A stretch of DNA of 64,000 bases, taken from Streptococcus suis (lineage in GTDB: Bacteria; Bacillota; Bacilli; Lactobacillales; Streptococcaceae). The notes beneath the pieces were generated by a model. It made no database searches, was not told the DNA's origin, and saw nothing but the letters and a program-made list of their open reading frames with translations. The position numbers and the translations under genes are program-made. Position 1 is the first letter of the stretch; each line of letters starts with the position of its first letter. This document shows positions 52,900 through 62,208 of this stretch, in pieces. The stretch is from positions 310,001 to 374,000 of the forward strand of contig NZ_CP082205.1 of the NCBI RefSeq assembly GCF_019856455.1, given 5' to 3'.

Positions 52900-55551
52900 A
52901 TGGCTGATAAAAAAGTAGTATCACCAGAAGAAAAGTTGGTAGAAGCGCGCAAGCATGTCGATGAGCTTGTTCAAAAAGGTTTGGTTGCTCTTGATGAGTT
53001 CCGTAAACTTGGTCAAGAAGAAGTAGACTATATTGTAGCGAAAGCTTCGGTTGCAGCCCTTGATAAACACGGTGAATTGGCAATGCACGCCTTTGAAGAA
53101 ACCAAGCGTGGTGTATTCGAAGACAAGGCTACTAAGAACTTGTTTGCCTGTGAGCACGTTGTCAATAACATGCGCCACACGAAAACTGTTGGTGTTATCG
53201 AAGAAGATGAAGTGACAGGCTTGACTTTGATTGCTGAGCCGGTCGGTGTTGTTTGTGGTATCACACCAACAACAAACCCAACTTCTACAGCAATCTTTAA
53301 ATCATTGATTGCCTTGAAGACACGTAATCCGATTGTCTTTGCCTTCCACCCATCTGCACAAGAATCTTCTGCTCATGCAGCTCGTGTTGTCTATGAAGCA
53401 GCTGTGGCAGCTGGTGCCCCTGAAAACTGTATCCAGTGGATTACAAAACCATCTATGGAAGCAACATCTGAGTTGATGAAACATGATGGTATTGCAACAA
53501 TCCTTGCAACTGGTGGTAACGCAATGGTGCGTGCAGCTTACTCTTGTGGTAAACCTGCCCTTGGTGTAGGTGCAGGTAACGTTCCAGCATACATTGAAAA
53601 ATCAGCAAACATCCGTCAGGCAGCACATGACATCGTTATGTCTAAGTCATTTGACAACGGTATGGTCTGTGCGTCAGAGCAAGCAGTGATCATTGATAAG
53701 GAAGTGTATGACGAGTTTGTAGCTGAATTCAAATCGTACAAAACTTACTTTGTTAATAAGAAAGAAAAAGCACTTCTTGAAGAGTACTGCTTCGGTGTGA
53801 AAGCTAACAGCAAAAACTGTGCAGAAGGCAAATTGAATGCGGACATCGTAGGTCGCCCAGCTGCATGGATTGCTGAGCAGGCCGGCTTCTCAGTTCCAGA
53901 AGGTACAAACATCTTGGCAGCTGAGGTTGCTGAAATCGGTGAGAAAGAACCATTGACTCGTGAGAAATTGTCACCTGTTATTGCCGTCTTGAAAGTTGAT
54001 GGTCGTGCAGAAGGTCTTGAAGCAGCTCGCCAAATGGTTGAATTCCACGGTCTCGGTCACTCTGCAGCTATTCATACGGAAGACGCAGAATTGGCGAAAG
54101 AGTTTGGTACAATCGTACGTGCTATCCGTGTTATTTGGAACTCTCCATCTACTTTCGGTGGTATCGGTGATGTTTACAACGCATTCTTGCCATCATTGAC
54201 ACTTGGTTGTGGTTCTTACGGACGCAACTCAATCAGTGATAACGTAAGTGCTATGAACTTGCTCAACATCAAGAAAGTAGGAAGACGTAGAAATAATATG
54301 CAATGGTTTAAAGTTCCTTCTAAAACATACTTCGAACGTGACTCTATCCAATATCTCCAAAAATGCCGTGACGTTGAACGTGTCATGATTGTTACAGACC
54401 GTGCCATGGTAGAACTTGGATTCCTAGATCGTATCATCGAACAATTGGACCTTCGTCGTAATAAAGTTGTTTACCAAATCTTCTCAGACGTTGAGCCAGA
54501 TCCAGACATCACAACGGTTTATAAAGGTACAGAATTGATGCGTACCTTCAAACCAGATACAATCATCGCACTCGGTGGTGGTTCACCAATGGATGCTGCC
54601 AAAGTTATGTGGCTCTTCTACGAACAACCAACAGTTGATTTCCATGACCTAGTTCAAAAATTCATGGACATCCGTAAACGTGCCTTTAAGTTCCCAGAAC
54701 TTGGTAAGAAATCTAAGTTTATCGCGATTCCAACAACATCAGGTACAGGTTCAGAAGTAACACCGTTCGCCGTAATCTCTGATAAAGCAAACAACCGTAA
54801 ATACCCGATCGCTGACTACTCATTGACACCAACTGTGGCAATCGTTGACCCAGCACTCGTATTGACAGTACCTGCACATGTTACAGCGGATACTGGTATG
54901 GACGTATTGACTCACGCTACAGAAGCATACGTTTCAACAGTAGCCAACGACTTTACAGATGGTTTAGCACTTCAAGCCATTAAACTTGTATTTGAAAACC
55001 TTGAAAGCTCAGTGAAGAATGCTGACTTTGTATCACGTGAGAAAATGCACAACGCATCAACTATGGCAGGTATGGCTTTCGCCAACGCATTCCTAGGTAT
55101 TTCTCACTCAATGGCTCATAAGATTGGTGGACGTTTCCATACTGTTCACGGTCGTACAAACGCTATCTTGCTTCCATACGTCATCCGCTACAACGGTACT
55201 CGTCCAGCTAAGACAGCTACATGGCCTAAATACAACTACTACAAAGCGGATGAAAAATACCAAGATATTGCACGTATGCTCGGTTTGCCATGCTCAACCC
55301 CAGAAGAAGCAGTTGCTGCTTACGCACAAGCTGTTTACGACCTCGGTGAGCGCATCGGTATCCAAATGAACTTGAAAGCACAAGGTATCGACGAGAAAGA
55401 ACTCAAAGAACACTCTCGCGAATTGGCTCTTCTTGCCTACGAAGACCAATGTACACCAGCTAACCCACGTTTGGCGATGGTTGACCACATGCAAGAAATC
55501 ATCGAAGACGCCTACTACGGTTACAAAGAACGTCCAGGCCGCATCAAGTAA
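52900..55551 (+). CDS. adhE: Bifunctional acetaldehyde-CoA/alcohol dehydrogenase
   Basis: 883 residues. The N-terminal aldehyde dehydrogenase half has GVVCGITPTTNPTSTAIFKS and catalytic Cys in DNGMVCASEQAVI. The C-terminal iron-dependent alcohol dehydrogenase half has GGGSPMDAAKVMW and histidines in HATEAYVS, HSMAHKIGGRFHTVHGRTNA. Reduces acetyl-CoA to ethanol, consuming the acetyl-CoA made by PFL. Both halves appear intact. RBS GGAGGA. Confidence 0.97.
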   Translation: MADKKVVSPEEKLVEARKHVDELVQKGLVALDEFRKLGQEEVDYIVAKASVAALDKHGELAMHAFEETKRGVFEDKATKNLFACEHVVNNMRHTKTVGVIEEDEVTGLTLIAEPVGVVCGITPTTNPTSTAIFKSLIALKTRNPIVFAFHPSAQESSAHAARVVYEAAVAAGAPENCIQWITKPSMEATSELMKHDGIATILATGGNAMVRAAYSCGKPALGVGAGNVPAYIEKSANIRQAAHDIVMSKSFDNGMVCASEQAVIIDKEVYDEFVAEFKSYKTYFVNKKEKALLEEYCFGVKANSKNCAEGKLNADIVGRPAAWIAEQAGFSVPEGTNILAAEVAEIGEKEPLTREKLSPVIAVLKVDGRAEGLEAARQMVEFHGLGHSAAIHTEDAELAKEFGTIVRAIRVIWNSPSTFGGIGDVYNAFLPSLTLGCGSYGRNSISDNVSAMNLLNIKKVGRRRNNMQWFKVPSKTYFERDSIQYLQKCRDVERVMIVTDRAMVELGFLDRIIEQLDLRRNKVVYQIFSDVEPDPDITTVYKGTELMRTFKPDTIIALGGGSPMDAAKVMWLFYEQPTVDFHDLVQKFMDIRKRAFKFPELGKKSKFIAIPTTSGTGSEVTPFAVISDKANNRKYPIADYSLTPTVAIVDPALVLTVPAHVTADTGMDVLTHATEAYVSTVANDFTDGLALQAIKLVFENLESSVKNADFVSREKMHNASTMAGMAFANAFLGISHSMAHKIGGRFHTVHGRTNAILLPYVIRYNGTRPAKTATWPKYNYYKADEKYQDIARMLGLPCSTPEEAVAAYAQAVYDLGERIGIQMNLKAQGIDEKELKEHSRELALLAYEDQCTPANPRLAMVDHMQEIIEDAYYGYKERPGRIK

Positions 55552-55792
55552 GGATTTTCGTCACGATACATCGTTAAAGCTCCTTGCCTAACTTTAGTTA
55601 TGCCTACGTCGCTTTGCCTTGTCTCGATTAGAAAATCATCCCTTGTTGAATGGGTTATCTTCGTCAATCTGTCTAGATAGCTTTTGGCTTAGAATGATTA
55701 TAGTAGTAAGTTTAGGAACGTATGGTAAATCCTGTCTCGGTTAGTTGACCGACATATGATTTACAGGTAAATTGCCTCCAAACTTTCATATA
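55552..55792 (+). other. Gene-free region after adhE
   Basis: No ORF with family resemblance. GGATTTTC near the start and GAAAATC near 55630 are inverted. A nested hairpin GGTAAATC / CGGT-ACCG / GATTTACA occupies about 55730-55764. The origin is unknown; it could be a decayed repeat or an RNA structure. Confidence 0.4.
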
Positions 55793-55826
55793 TACCAGTC
55801 TATTTTCGGATAGGCTGGTATTTTCT
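55793..55826 (+). terminator. Terminator downstream of adhE
   Basis: TACCAGTCTAT pairs with ATAGGCTGGTA (one G-T) around TTTCGG, then TTTTC. Confidence 0.85.
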
Positions 55827-55895
55827 TATCATATCTTGCCAATTTTCTGTCAATTTGTGGTAGAATAGAAAAAATAGATTTTTGCGGAGAATATT

Positions 55896-57380
55896 ATGAC
55901 ACTAGTTTATCAATCAACACGCGATGCTAAAAATACTGTATCGGCTAGTCAGGCGATTTTACAAGGTTTGGCGACTGACGGTGGTTTGTTTACACCGATT
56001 TCCGTTCCGACAGTTGACTTGGACTTTTCTGTTCTCAAAGATGTTTCCTATCAAGAAGTTGCCAAGTTGATTTTGTCGGCTTTCTTGGACGATTTTACGG
56101 CAGATGAACTGGACTACTGTATCAATAACGCCTACGACAGCAAGTTTGACACGCCAGTTATTGCCCCAGTGGTTAAGCTCAATGGTCAGTACAACTTGGA
56201 ACTTTTCCGTGGCTCAACCATTGCCTTTAAGGATATGGCTCTGTCCATCCTGCCTTACTTGATGACGACTGCGGCGAAAAAGCATGGTTTGGAAAATGAG
56301 ATTGTCATCTTGACAGCGACTTCAGGCGATACAGGCAAGGCGGCTATGGCTGGCTTTGCGGATGTCCCAGGCACACAAATCATTGTCTTCTATCCACGCG
56401 ACGGGGTGTCTAAGGTCCAAGAATTGCAGATGACCACGCAGACAGGGGCTAATACCCACGTGGTGGCTATTGATGGTAACTTTGACGACGCCCAGACAAA
56501 TGTCAAACACATGTTCAACGATGAAGCCCTCCGTGCCAAGTTGGCGGCTAAGAAACTCCAGTTTTCATCAGCCAACTCCATGAACATCGGCCGCTTGGTG
56601 CCACAGATTGTGTACTATGTCTATGCCTACTCTCAGTTGGTTAAGACCGGCGAGATTGCGGCGGGCGACAAGGTCAACTTCACCGTTCCAACAGGAAATT
56701 TCGGAAATATCTTGGCAGCTTATTACGCCAAACAAATCGGTCTGCCAGTTGGCAAACTCATCTGTGCGTCCAACGACAACAACGTCTTGACTGACTTCTT
56801 CTCGACAGGCGTTTACGACAAGAACCGTACCTTCCGCGTGACCACCAGTCCGTCCATGGACATCTTGGTGTCTTCTAACTTGGAGCGCTTGATTTTCCAC
56901 CTCTTTGGTAATGACGCTGGCAAAACAGCTGAGTTGATGGAAGCTTTGAACACAGCTGGTCAGTATGACATTCAAGGAGCTGACGCGGAAATCCTCTCTC
57001 TCTTTGCTGCCGCCTTTGCGACAGAAGAAGAAACCGCTGCGGAAATCAAACGTGTCTATGACGAGTCAAACTACATTGAAGATCCACATACGGCTGTTGC
57101 CTCAGCTGTCTATAAACAGTATGTGGAGCAAACAGGAGACCAAACTCCGACAGTGATTGCGTCAACCGCTAGTCCTTACAAGTTCCCTGTGGTTGCGGTA
57201 GAGGCGGTGACAGGTCAGTCAGGCTTGACTGACTTTGAAGCCCTTGCAAAATTGCATGAGATTTCAGGTGTAGACTTGCCACCAGCTGTGGACGGCTTGG
57301 AAATAGCACCTGTTCGTCACAATACCGTCGTTGCAGCTGCAGATATGCAGGTTGAAGTAGAGCGTTATTTGGGTGTTTAA
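55896..57380 (+). CDS. thrC: Threonine synthase
   Basis: 494 residues, fold type II PLP enzyme converting O-phosphohomoserine to threonine. The PLP lysine is in STIAFKDMALSILPYL, phosphate loops in TATSGDTGKAAMAGF and VPTGNFGNILAAYYA. The start MTLVYQSTRDAKNTVSASQA is standard. A TAGAAT (55861-55866) with TTGCCA at 19 bp may be its promoter. Confidence 0.97.
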   Translation: MTLVYQSTRDAKNTVSASQAILQGLATDGGLFTPISVPTVDLDFSVLKDVSYQEVAKLILSAFLDDFTADELDYCINNAYDSKFDTPVIAPVVKLNGQYNLELFRGSTIAFKDMALSILPYLMTTAAKKHGLENEIVILTATSGDTGKAAMAGFADVPGTQIIVFYPRDGVSKVQELQMTTQTGANTHVVAIDGNFDDAQTNVKHMFNDEALRAKLAAKKLQFSSANSMNIGRLVPQIVYYVYAYSQLVKTGEIAAGDKVNFTVPTGNFGNILAAYYAKQIGLPVGKLICASNDNNVLTDFFSTGVYDKNRTFRVTTSPSMDILVSSNLERLIFHLFGNDAGKTAELMEALNTAGQYDIQGADAEILSLFAAAFATEEETAAEIKRVYDESNYIEDPHTAVASAVYKQYVEQTGDQTPTVIASTASPYKFPVVAVEAVTGQSGLTDFEALAKLHEISGVDLPPAVDGLEIAPVRHNTVVAAADMQVEVERYLGV

Positions 57381-57389
57381 GTAAATTTA

Positions 57390-57407
57390 GGGGCGAAAGC
57401 CCCTTTT
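57390..57407 (+). terminator. Terminator of thrC
   Basis: GGGGC-GAAA-GCCCC followed by TTTTG. Short but GC-rich; the MATE gene starts 14 bp later, so read-through is possible. Confidence 0.7.
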
Positions 57408-57420
57408 GAATTGGAGAATG

Positions 57421-58698
57421 ATGAAAGAAACCTACAAAGACGTATTAAAAATCGCCCTGCCTGCCATGGCAGAAAATATTCTTCAAATGCTGATGGGGAT
57501 GGTAGATTCTTATCTAGTCGCTAGCCTCGGACTTGTGGCCCTGTCTGGAGTGTCTCTGGCCAATAATATCTTGGCGGTCTATCAGGCTATATTTATTGCG
57601 CTTGCGGCAGCTATTTCTTCACGAATGGCTCAGATGCTTGGGCAGGGGAAGACTGAGAAGGTGGGCTACCTTGCTAGTGAAAGTCTAAAAGTGACCCTAT
57701 TTGTCAGCTTGGTTTTGGGTGCTCTTGCAGTTTTGGCAGGTCCTTACTTGCTGACAGGCTTGGGAGCTGAAGCTGCGGTTGCCAAGGCAGGTGGTCTTTA
57801 TCTCATCTTGGTTGGTGGAGGCATTCTCTTTCTCGGTCTGATGATGAGTTTAGGGGCTATGTTAAGGGCTTTAGGGCAACCTCGTTTTCCTATGTATATC
57901 AGTCTGCTTTCCAATCTCCTCAACGCTCTTTTTTCAGCTTTTGCTGTTTTCGTGCTTCATGCTGGCGTGGCTGGAGTTGCACTTGGAACAGTCTTGTCAC
58001 GGCTGGTAGGTTGTTTTCTGTTGTGGGCAAAGCTGTCTGTCCCTTTTGAAAAATGGACCTGGTCTTGGGATGTAGAACTCATTCGTCTTGCCTTACCAAC
58101 AACCGGAGAACGTTTGATGATGCGGGCTGGTGATGTGGTGGTTGTTGCTTTGATAACTAGCCTAGGAACAGCAGTTGTAGCAGGCAATGCCATAGGGGAA
58201 ACCTTGACTCAGTTTAACTATATGCCAGCCATGGGCATTGCTACAGCAACCATTATTTTGACAGCTCAACATCGACAAAATCAGTTAGCAGTTCAAAGGA
58301 TTTTTAAAACGAGCTTGCACCTATCACTCATATTTATGCTTTTGATGGCGGCGACGACTTATTTTGCAGGTCCTTTTTTGACCAGTCTCTATTCAAGAGA
58401 GTCTCAAGTAGTTCAAGCCAGTCAGACAGTCCTACTCTATTCTATGCTTGGAGTTCCTGTTACAGCAGCTACCCTTATTTTAACTGCCTTGTGGCAGGGC
58501 TTGGGCAATGCCAAGCTACCCTTCTATGCAACTAGTTTAGGGATGTGGCTGGTCCGCATAGGTCTTGCTTATTTGCTTGTAGGTATCTTTCAGTTGGGGT
58601 TGCAGGCCATTTGGATAGCAACCATAGTGGACAATGCCTTTCGTGCAGGATTTTTGTATGTTCAATATAAGAGAGTAGGAAAAGTTAAAACTGATTAA
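57421..58698 (+). CDS. MATE family efflux transporter
   Basis: About 425 residues with twelve hydrophobic segments. The N-terminal half has MAENILQMLMGMVDSYLVAS and the second half repeats the pattern with IRLALPTTGERLMMRAGDVV, as in the DinF/NorM family. Probably drug/cation antiport. GGAG lies close to the ATGs at 57418 and 57421. The substrate cannot be deduced. Confidence 0.9.
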   Translation: MKETYKDVLKIALPAMAENILQMLMGMVDSYLVASLGLVALSGVSLANNILAVYQAIFIALAAAISSRMAQMLGQGKTEKVGYLASESLKVTLFVSLVLGALAVLAGPYLLTGLGAEAAVAKAGGLYLILVGGGILFLGLMMSLGAMLRALGQPRFPMYISLLSNLLNALFSAFAVFVLHAGVAGVALGTVLSRLVGCFLLWAKLSVPFEKWTWSWDVELIRLALPTTGERLMMRAGDVVVVALITSLGTAVVAGNAIGETLTQFNYMPAMGIATATIILTAQHRQNQLAVQRIFKTSLHLSLIFMLLMAATTYFAGPFLTSLYSRESQVVQASQTVLLYSMLGVPVTAATLILTALWQGLGNAKLPFYATSLGMWLVRIGLAYLLVGIFQLGLQAIWIATIVDNAFRAGFLYVQYKRVGKVKTD

Positions 58699-58715
58699 GG
58701 AATTTCTAAGAAAAC

Positions 58716-58748
58716 TTTCAGTTTGGCTTAAGTTTGTAGATGTATACT
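58716..58748 (+). promoter_or_regulatory. CiaR-type promoter for a small RNA
   Basis: TTTCAG-N5-CTTAAG (58716-58732) resembles the CiaR direct repeat TTTAAG-N5-TTTAAG with one change per half. It lies exactly 10 bp before the -10 TATACT (58743-58748), as in CiaR-activated csRNA promoters. Confidence 0.75.
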
Positions 58749-58754
58749 ATCATC

Positions 58755-58826
58755 AAGCTAGAAATAGCCCTTCTTTTTCATATAATCTCCTAGAGAACAG
58801 TCGGCCGTGGTCGGCTGTTTTCGTGT
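58755..58826 (+). ncRNA. csRNA-type small RNA of the CiaRH regulon
   Basis: About 72 nt. It has a 5' hairpin GCTA-GAAA-TAGC, a single-stranded pyrimidine-rich part with ATAATCTCCT complementary to Shine-Dalgarno sequences, and a terminator AACAGTCGGCC/GGTCGGCTGTT with TTTTCG. Layout matches pneumococcal csRNAs, which repress translation of targets. The 5' end is inferred from the -10. Confidence 0.75.
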
Positions 58827-58892
58827 TTCGGCGCATTTTGGAAGTTTGCTTAGTTATATTCGTCCATCTTTTCACCTAAAGGTGTCCCTATC
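58808..58892 (+). repeat. Direct repeat, left copy (cassette flank)
   Basis: From GGTCGGCTGTTTTCGTGTTT to TTCACCTAAAGGTGTCCCTA. The right copy at 62132-62208 has an eight-base deletion. The two copies bracket the ABC transporter/regulator cassette. Confidence 0.85.
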
Positions 58893-59057
58893 TTTGTTAA
58901 CAGACTTTTTCAACTAAAATCATTTTCAGACTTTTTATATCTAGTTAAATCTGTAAAGTGAATTTTTCTCTTTAGATAGATTTTTAGTAAAAAGACACTC
59001 TAAAACAGAATATAATTCAAAAATATTATAAAAATTATAAAATAAGCAAAAAAGTGA

Positions 59058-59154
59058 TTGATTTTTTTAAAAAAGTATTTTATACTCGTCTTATATAGAT
59101 ACGTCAAATATAAGCAAGGCATACAAACAGCACCCTCAGAGTTTGCTTTATATT
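59058..59154 (+). promoter_or_regulatory. Cassette promoter and leader hairpin
   Basis: TTGATT (59058-59063), 17 bp, TATACT (59081-59086). In the leader, AATATAAGCAA (59107-59117) pairs with TTGCTTTATATT (59143-59154) with one bulge and a 25-base loop. The segment 58893-59057 is very AT-rich with no recognisable gene. Confidence 0.6.
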
Positions 59155-59190
59155 TACTTGATGAAATCTTTAGAAAATGGAGAACGGGTT

Positions 59191-60807
59191 ATGAAATTAA
59201 AACAGGTATGGAGAATATTGCCTAAGTTTAAAATATGCTTACTCTTGCTTGCATTGATAGGAGCAAGCTTTGACGGGATTATTATGTCTCAGGTTATTTC
59301 GAGAGTTAGTCAATTTAGCTCGGAATCAACTGTAAAAGATGTTTTACTATTCGCCGGTTGCAGTATATTGTTCTATTTATTGATTCAATTATCAGATTTA
59401 TTTGTTTCAATAATAAAAAACGACTTACTAAAAAATCTGCATAAAAGGTATAAGATGGAACTGTTAAACTATCTTGGAAATAAGGAGAATGCATTAGATG
59501 TTACAGGGTCTCTTGCGGTATTAACAGTAGATTTAAAATTAGTAGAAGATAAATATTTTTCCGTTCTTTTTGATTGCTTATACTACAGTCTTTTAGGGGC
59601 GGTTTCATTGATATATCTTGTCTATCTAAGTCCTGCAATTTCTGTATTATTTATTATTTTCTCATTTCTTCCAATGTTGCCAGCAATACTATTTAGCAAA
59701 TATCTAGGAACTGCAACAGAGAATTTTACTAAGTCGAATGAGAAATTTATTCGTAGCATAAAAGATATTTTTCAAGGTTTTTCGGTTCTATGGACATATG
59801 GTGCGAATCGTAAGTTTTTAGGGATGGCTGAGACAGTTGTCAATGACTTAGAAAATAGTAATGAGGCATTAAATAATAAACACAGCATAGTTAATCTTGT
59901 TTCTTCCATGCTGTCGTGGTTAAGTTATATTGTTCCAATAACTGTAGCTCTAGTATTTGTAACCCAAGGGAAACTAGATGCTAGTATTGTTATCGCTTTA
60001 TTTTTAGCCAGTGACCGTGTTATCTATCCATTTAGAAATGTTTCGAACTATTTACGAATGATACAATCAACGGAGCCAACTCGAAAAAAATTAGAGAAAA
60101 TGTTACAGGATTCTCAGCAACAGGAAGTGTTTGAAAATCATATTGATGAATCAATATTGAAGCCTGAGATTCATTTTTCAGGAGTAGCCATTGGACATGG
60201 AACAGCAATTATCAAAAATTTTAATGCTACAGTCCCATATGGTCGTAAAGTGCTGATTAGAGGAGCTTCAGGAAGTGGAAAGACGACCTTGCTAGATAGC
60301 ATACAGGGTGTACTGCAACCGTTGGAAGGGGAAATATCTGTATTAAATCATCAGAAAAAAATAAGTAATCCTAGCAATCAAATGGCAAGAATCCAACAAT
60401 CGCCCTACTATTTTGAGGCAAACTTAAAAGAGAATCTCCTAATGGCACTTGAATCAGTTCGTGAGGAGGAGTTGTTAACCTTGCTTTCAGAGCTGGGGTT
60501 GGTAGAAGAGCTGGGTGAAGATTGTTTAGAGAAATATTATGGTGAAAATGGGGCGCAGTTATCAGGAGGACAAAAACAACGTATTGAGATTGCCAGAGCC
60601 CTCCTTCATAATAAGAAAATCTTGTTAGTTGATGAGGGGACATCGGCAATTGATAAACAATCCTCAGCCCTCATTCGTAAAAAACTTGCCAATTTACCAA
60701 TTACAATCTTTGAGGTTGCTCATCACTATTCAGAGTCGGATCTTGGCCTATACGATGAGATATGGGAAATTCATCCGAATAGTGGTACAATAGAGAAAAT
60801 ACTATGA
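59191..60807 (+). CDS. ABC exporter half-transporter (membrane plus ATPase fusion)
   Basis: 538 residues from ATG 59191 (GGAGAACGGG upstream); an in-frame ATG at 59161 lacks an RBS. The N-terminal domain has about six membrane segments. The C-terminal ATPase has Walker A IRGASGSGKTTLLDSI, signature QLSGGQKQRIEIARALL, Walker B ILLVDEGTSAIDK (Glu kept) and His in FEVAHHYS. Without a C39 peptidase domain, it may export a peptide, toxin or drug. Codon use is AT-rich. The regulator follows after 15 bp. Confidence 0.85.
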   Translation: MKLKQVWRILPKFKICLLLLALIGASFDGIIMSQVISRVSQFSSESTVKDVLLFAGCSILFYLLIQLSDLFVSIIKNDLLKNLHKRYKMELLNYLGNKENALDVTGSLAVLTVDLKLVEDKYFSVLFDCLYYSLLGAVSLIYLVYLSPAISVLFIIFSFLPMLPAILFSKYLGTATENFTKSNEKFIRSIKDIFQGFSVLWTYGANRKFLGMAETVVNDLENSNEALNNKHSIVNLVSSMLSWLSYIVPITVALVFVTQGKLDASIVIALFLASDRVIYPFRNVSNYLRMIQSTEPTRKKLEKMLQDSQQQEVFENHIDESILKPEIHFSGVAIGHGTAIIKNFNATVPYGRKVLIRGASGSGKTTLLDSIQGVLQPLEGEISVLNHQKKISNPSNQMARIQQSPYYFEANLKENLLMALESVREEELLTLLSELGLVEELGEDCLEKYYGENGAQLSGGQKQRIEIARALLHNKKILLVDEGTSAIDKQSSALIRKKLANLPITIFEVAHHYSESDLGLYDEIWEIHPNSGTIEKIL

Positions 60808-60822
60808 ATTGGAATGTGAATT

Positions 60823-61704
60823 GTGAAAGAAAAAATTGCTAGTCTTATTAAGCGGACGCGTTTGGAGAAAGGATTTAGTCAAAAAGAACTGTCTGAGGGT
60901 ATTTGTGCTCAAGCAGTTATTAGCAAAATTGAAAAAGCTGAGGTTTCTCCATCAGTCGAATTATTTTTTAAACTTGTCAAAAAATTAGACATTGATTCTA
61001 GTGTGATATTGGAATTGTTTCAACTAAAGAAGAGTACAGAAGAATCGATTCTTACGGATGAATTGAAGTCCATTCTTTACCGAAGAGAGTATGATACATT
61101 GGAATATTTTTTGCAGTTTATTTCAAAAGATTCTGTATCTCCGATTCAAATGCCATATATACAATACCTTAATGGGGTATTGTTATTTGGGAAATACAAA
61201 AAGTCAAATGAAGCTTTAGAGATTTTGGAAGGGTTGCTGCCTACTTTGGTTGAAAATGCTAATCTATTTTTACGAGTTGGGATTGCCATTGCGGGAATAT
61301 ATTCGGAGTTAGAAGAGTATGCAACATCATTGAACCAATATGAAAGTCTCATTCATCACTATCATGAGTCGAATGATTGGGAGTTGAAAGTATTATTTCA
61401 ATACGGATATTCTAGAATTTTGTACCTGTGTAACAACTTTGAAAAAGCCTTGGTTTATAATGCAGAATCACTAGAAATATTAAAGAGTCGAAATACTTTA
61501 TTTATGTTAGGCAATACTTTGTTAATGAGAGCCAACATATTAGCAAAACGCTCCATTATTTCAGAAGCAATTGATATGGTCAAAAAATCAATAGTTGTTT
61601 ATGACTTAGAAGGCGACGAGCTCTTAAAAAATTTAGCTCAGTCACTCCTTATAGATTTATTGGAACAGGAGTCGCAAGACGAAAAAGAAATTAATGAAAT
61701 TTAG
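60823..61704 (+). CDS. PlcR-like regulator (XRE helix-turn-helix plus TPR)
   Basis: 293 residues from a GTG start with GGAA upstream. The N-terminal HTH (TRLEKGFSQKELSEGICAQA, then VISKIEKAEVSPSVELFFKL) resembles PlcR. About residues 75-285 form TPR-like helix pairs (ALEILEGLLPTLVENANLFL; YATSLNQYESLIHHYHESND). Such RRNPP proteins bind short signal peptides. A 24-residue ORF overlaps its 3' end, as papR follows plcR. The likely targets are the cassette promoter and itself; this is inference. Confidence 0.85.
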   Translation: MKEKIASLIKRTRLEKGFSQKELSEGICAQAVISKIEKAEVSPSVELFFKLVKKLDIDSSVILELFQLKKSTEESILTDELKSILYRREYDTLEYFLQFISKDSVSPIQMPYIQYLNGVLLFGKYKKSNEALEILEGLLPTLVENANLFLRVGIAIAGIYSELEEYATSLNQYESLIHHYHESNDWELKVLFQYGYSRILYLCNNFEKALVYNAESLEILKSRNTLFMLGNTLLMRANILAKRSIISEAIDMVKKSIVVYDLEGDELLKNLAQSLLIDLLEQESQDEKEINEI

Positions 61705-61768
61705 TGTATTATTGCTTACATATGTAATATTATTTGGAGATAAGATTCCACCAGTAATACTAAGTTAA
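61694..61768 (+). CDS. Small hydrophobic peptide, candidate pheromone precursor
   Basis: 24 residues, starting MKFSVLLLTYVI and ending GDKIPPVILS. It begins with a Lys and a hydrophobic stretch like a short signal sequence and ends with a mixed tail that could be the signal. It overlaps the regulator by 11 bp, so translation may be coupled; its own RBS is weak (AAAGAA). The size and position fit peptides of RRNPP systems. Not recognised as a known pheromone. Confidence 0.45.
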   Translation: MKFSVLLLTYVILFGDKIPPVILS

Positions 61769-61794
61769 AATTGGGAATCAGTATAGATGATGAT

Positions 61795-61838
61795 AAAACA
61801 CCTAAATTCCTCAGAATAAGTCGGAATTAGGTGTTTTT
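61795..61838 (+). terminator. Terminator of the cassette
   Basis: AAACACCTAAATTCC pairs with GGAATTAGGTGTTT (one bulged A), followed by TTGA. A single transcript from 59.1 kb could end here. Confidence 0.85.
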
Positions 61839-61908
61839 GATTGGTGTAAAAAGATGAGAAGTATTAATATAGTGGTTTGAATTAGGAAAAGGACGGTTTT
61901 AAGTTATA

Positions 61909-61990
61909 GTGTTAATAACCCACTCCTAAAATGACTTTAGAGTTCTCAAATTGACAAACTTAGATATGTCCTGTTTCTAATTCACTCTAC
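61909..61990 (-). repeat. Dispersed repeat remnant (second copy)
   Basis: On the minus strand GAATTAGAAACAGGACATAT, then CTAAGTTTGTCAATTTGAGA, matches 7826-7890. The adjoining 61991-62131 has no recognised gene. It contains short inverted repeats only. Confidence 0.45.
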
Positions 61991-62131
61991 CATAGTTCCG
62001 AGTTTCTAGGCTGTATTCAAATTTTTAGATACGATAATATATAAAATCGTATGAATTTTACAGTTCAGTGGACTGTAAGAGGTCTGAGCCTTGAAACTCA
62101 AAGCAAAGAGGAAATATACAGCCTCATTTTG

Positions 62132-62208
62132 CGGTCGGCTGTTTTCGTGTTTCGGTGTGCTTTGAAAGTAATATTCGTTCATCTTTTCACCTAAAGGTGT
62201 CCCTATCG
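62132..62208 (+). repeat. Direct repeat, right copy (cassette flank)
   Basis: From GGTCGGCTGTTTTCGTGTTT to TTCACCTAAAGGTGTCCCTA, matching 58808-58892. It starts in the middle of a csRNA-type terminator: only the 3' half of the stem is present. Confidence 0.85.
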
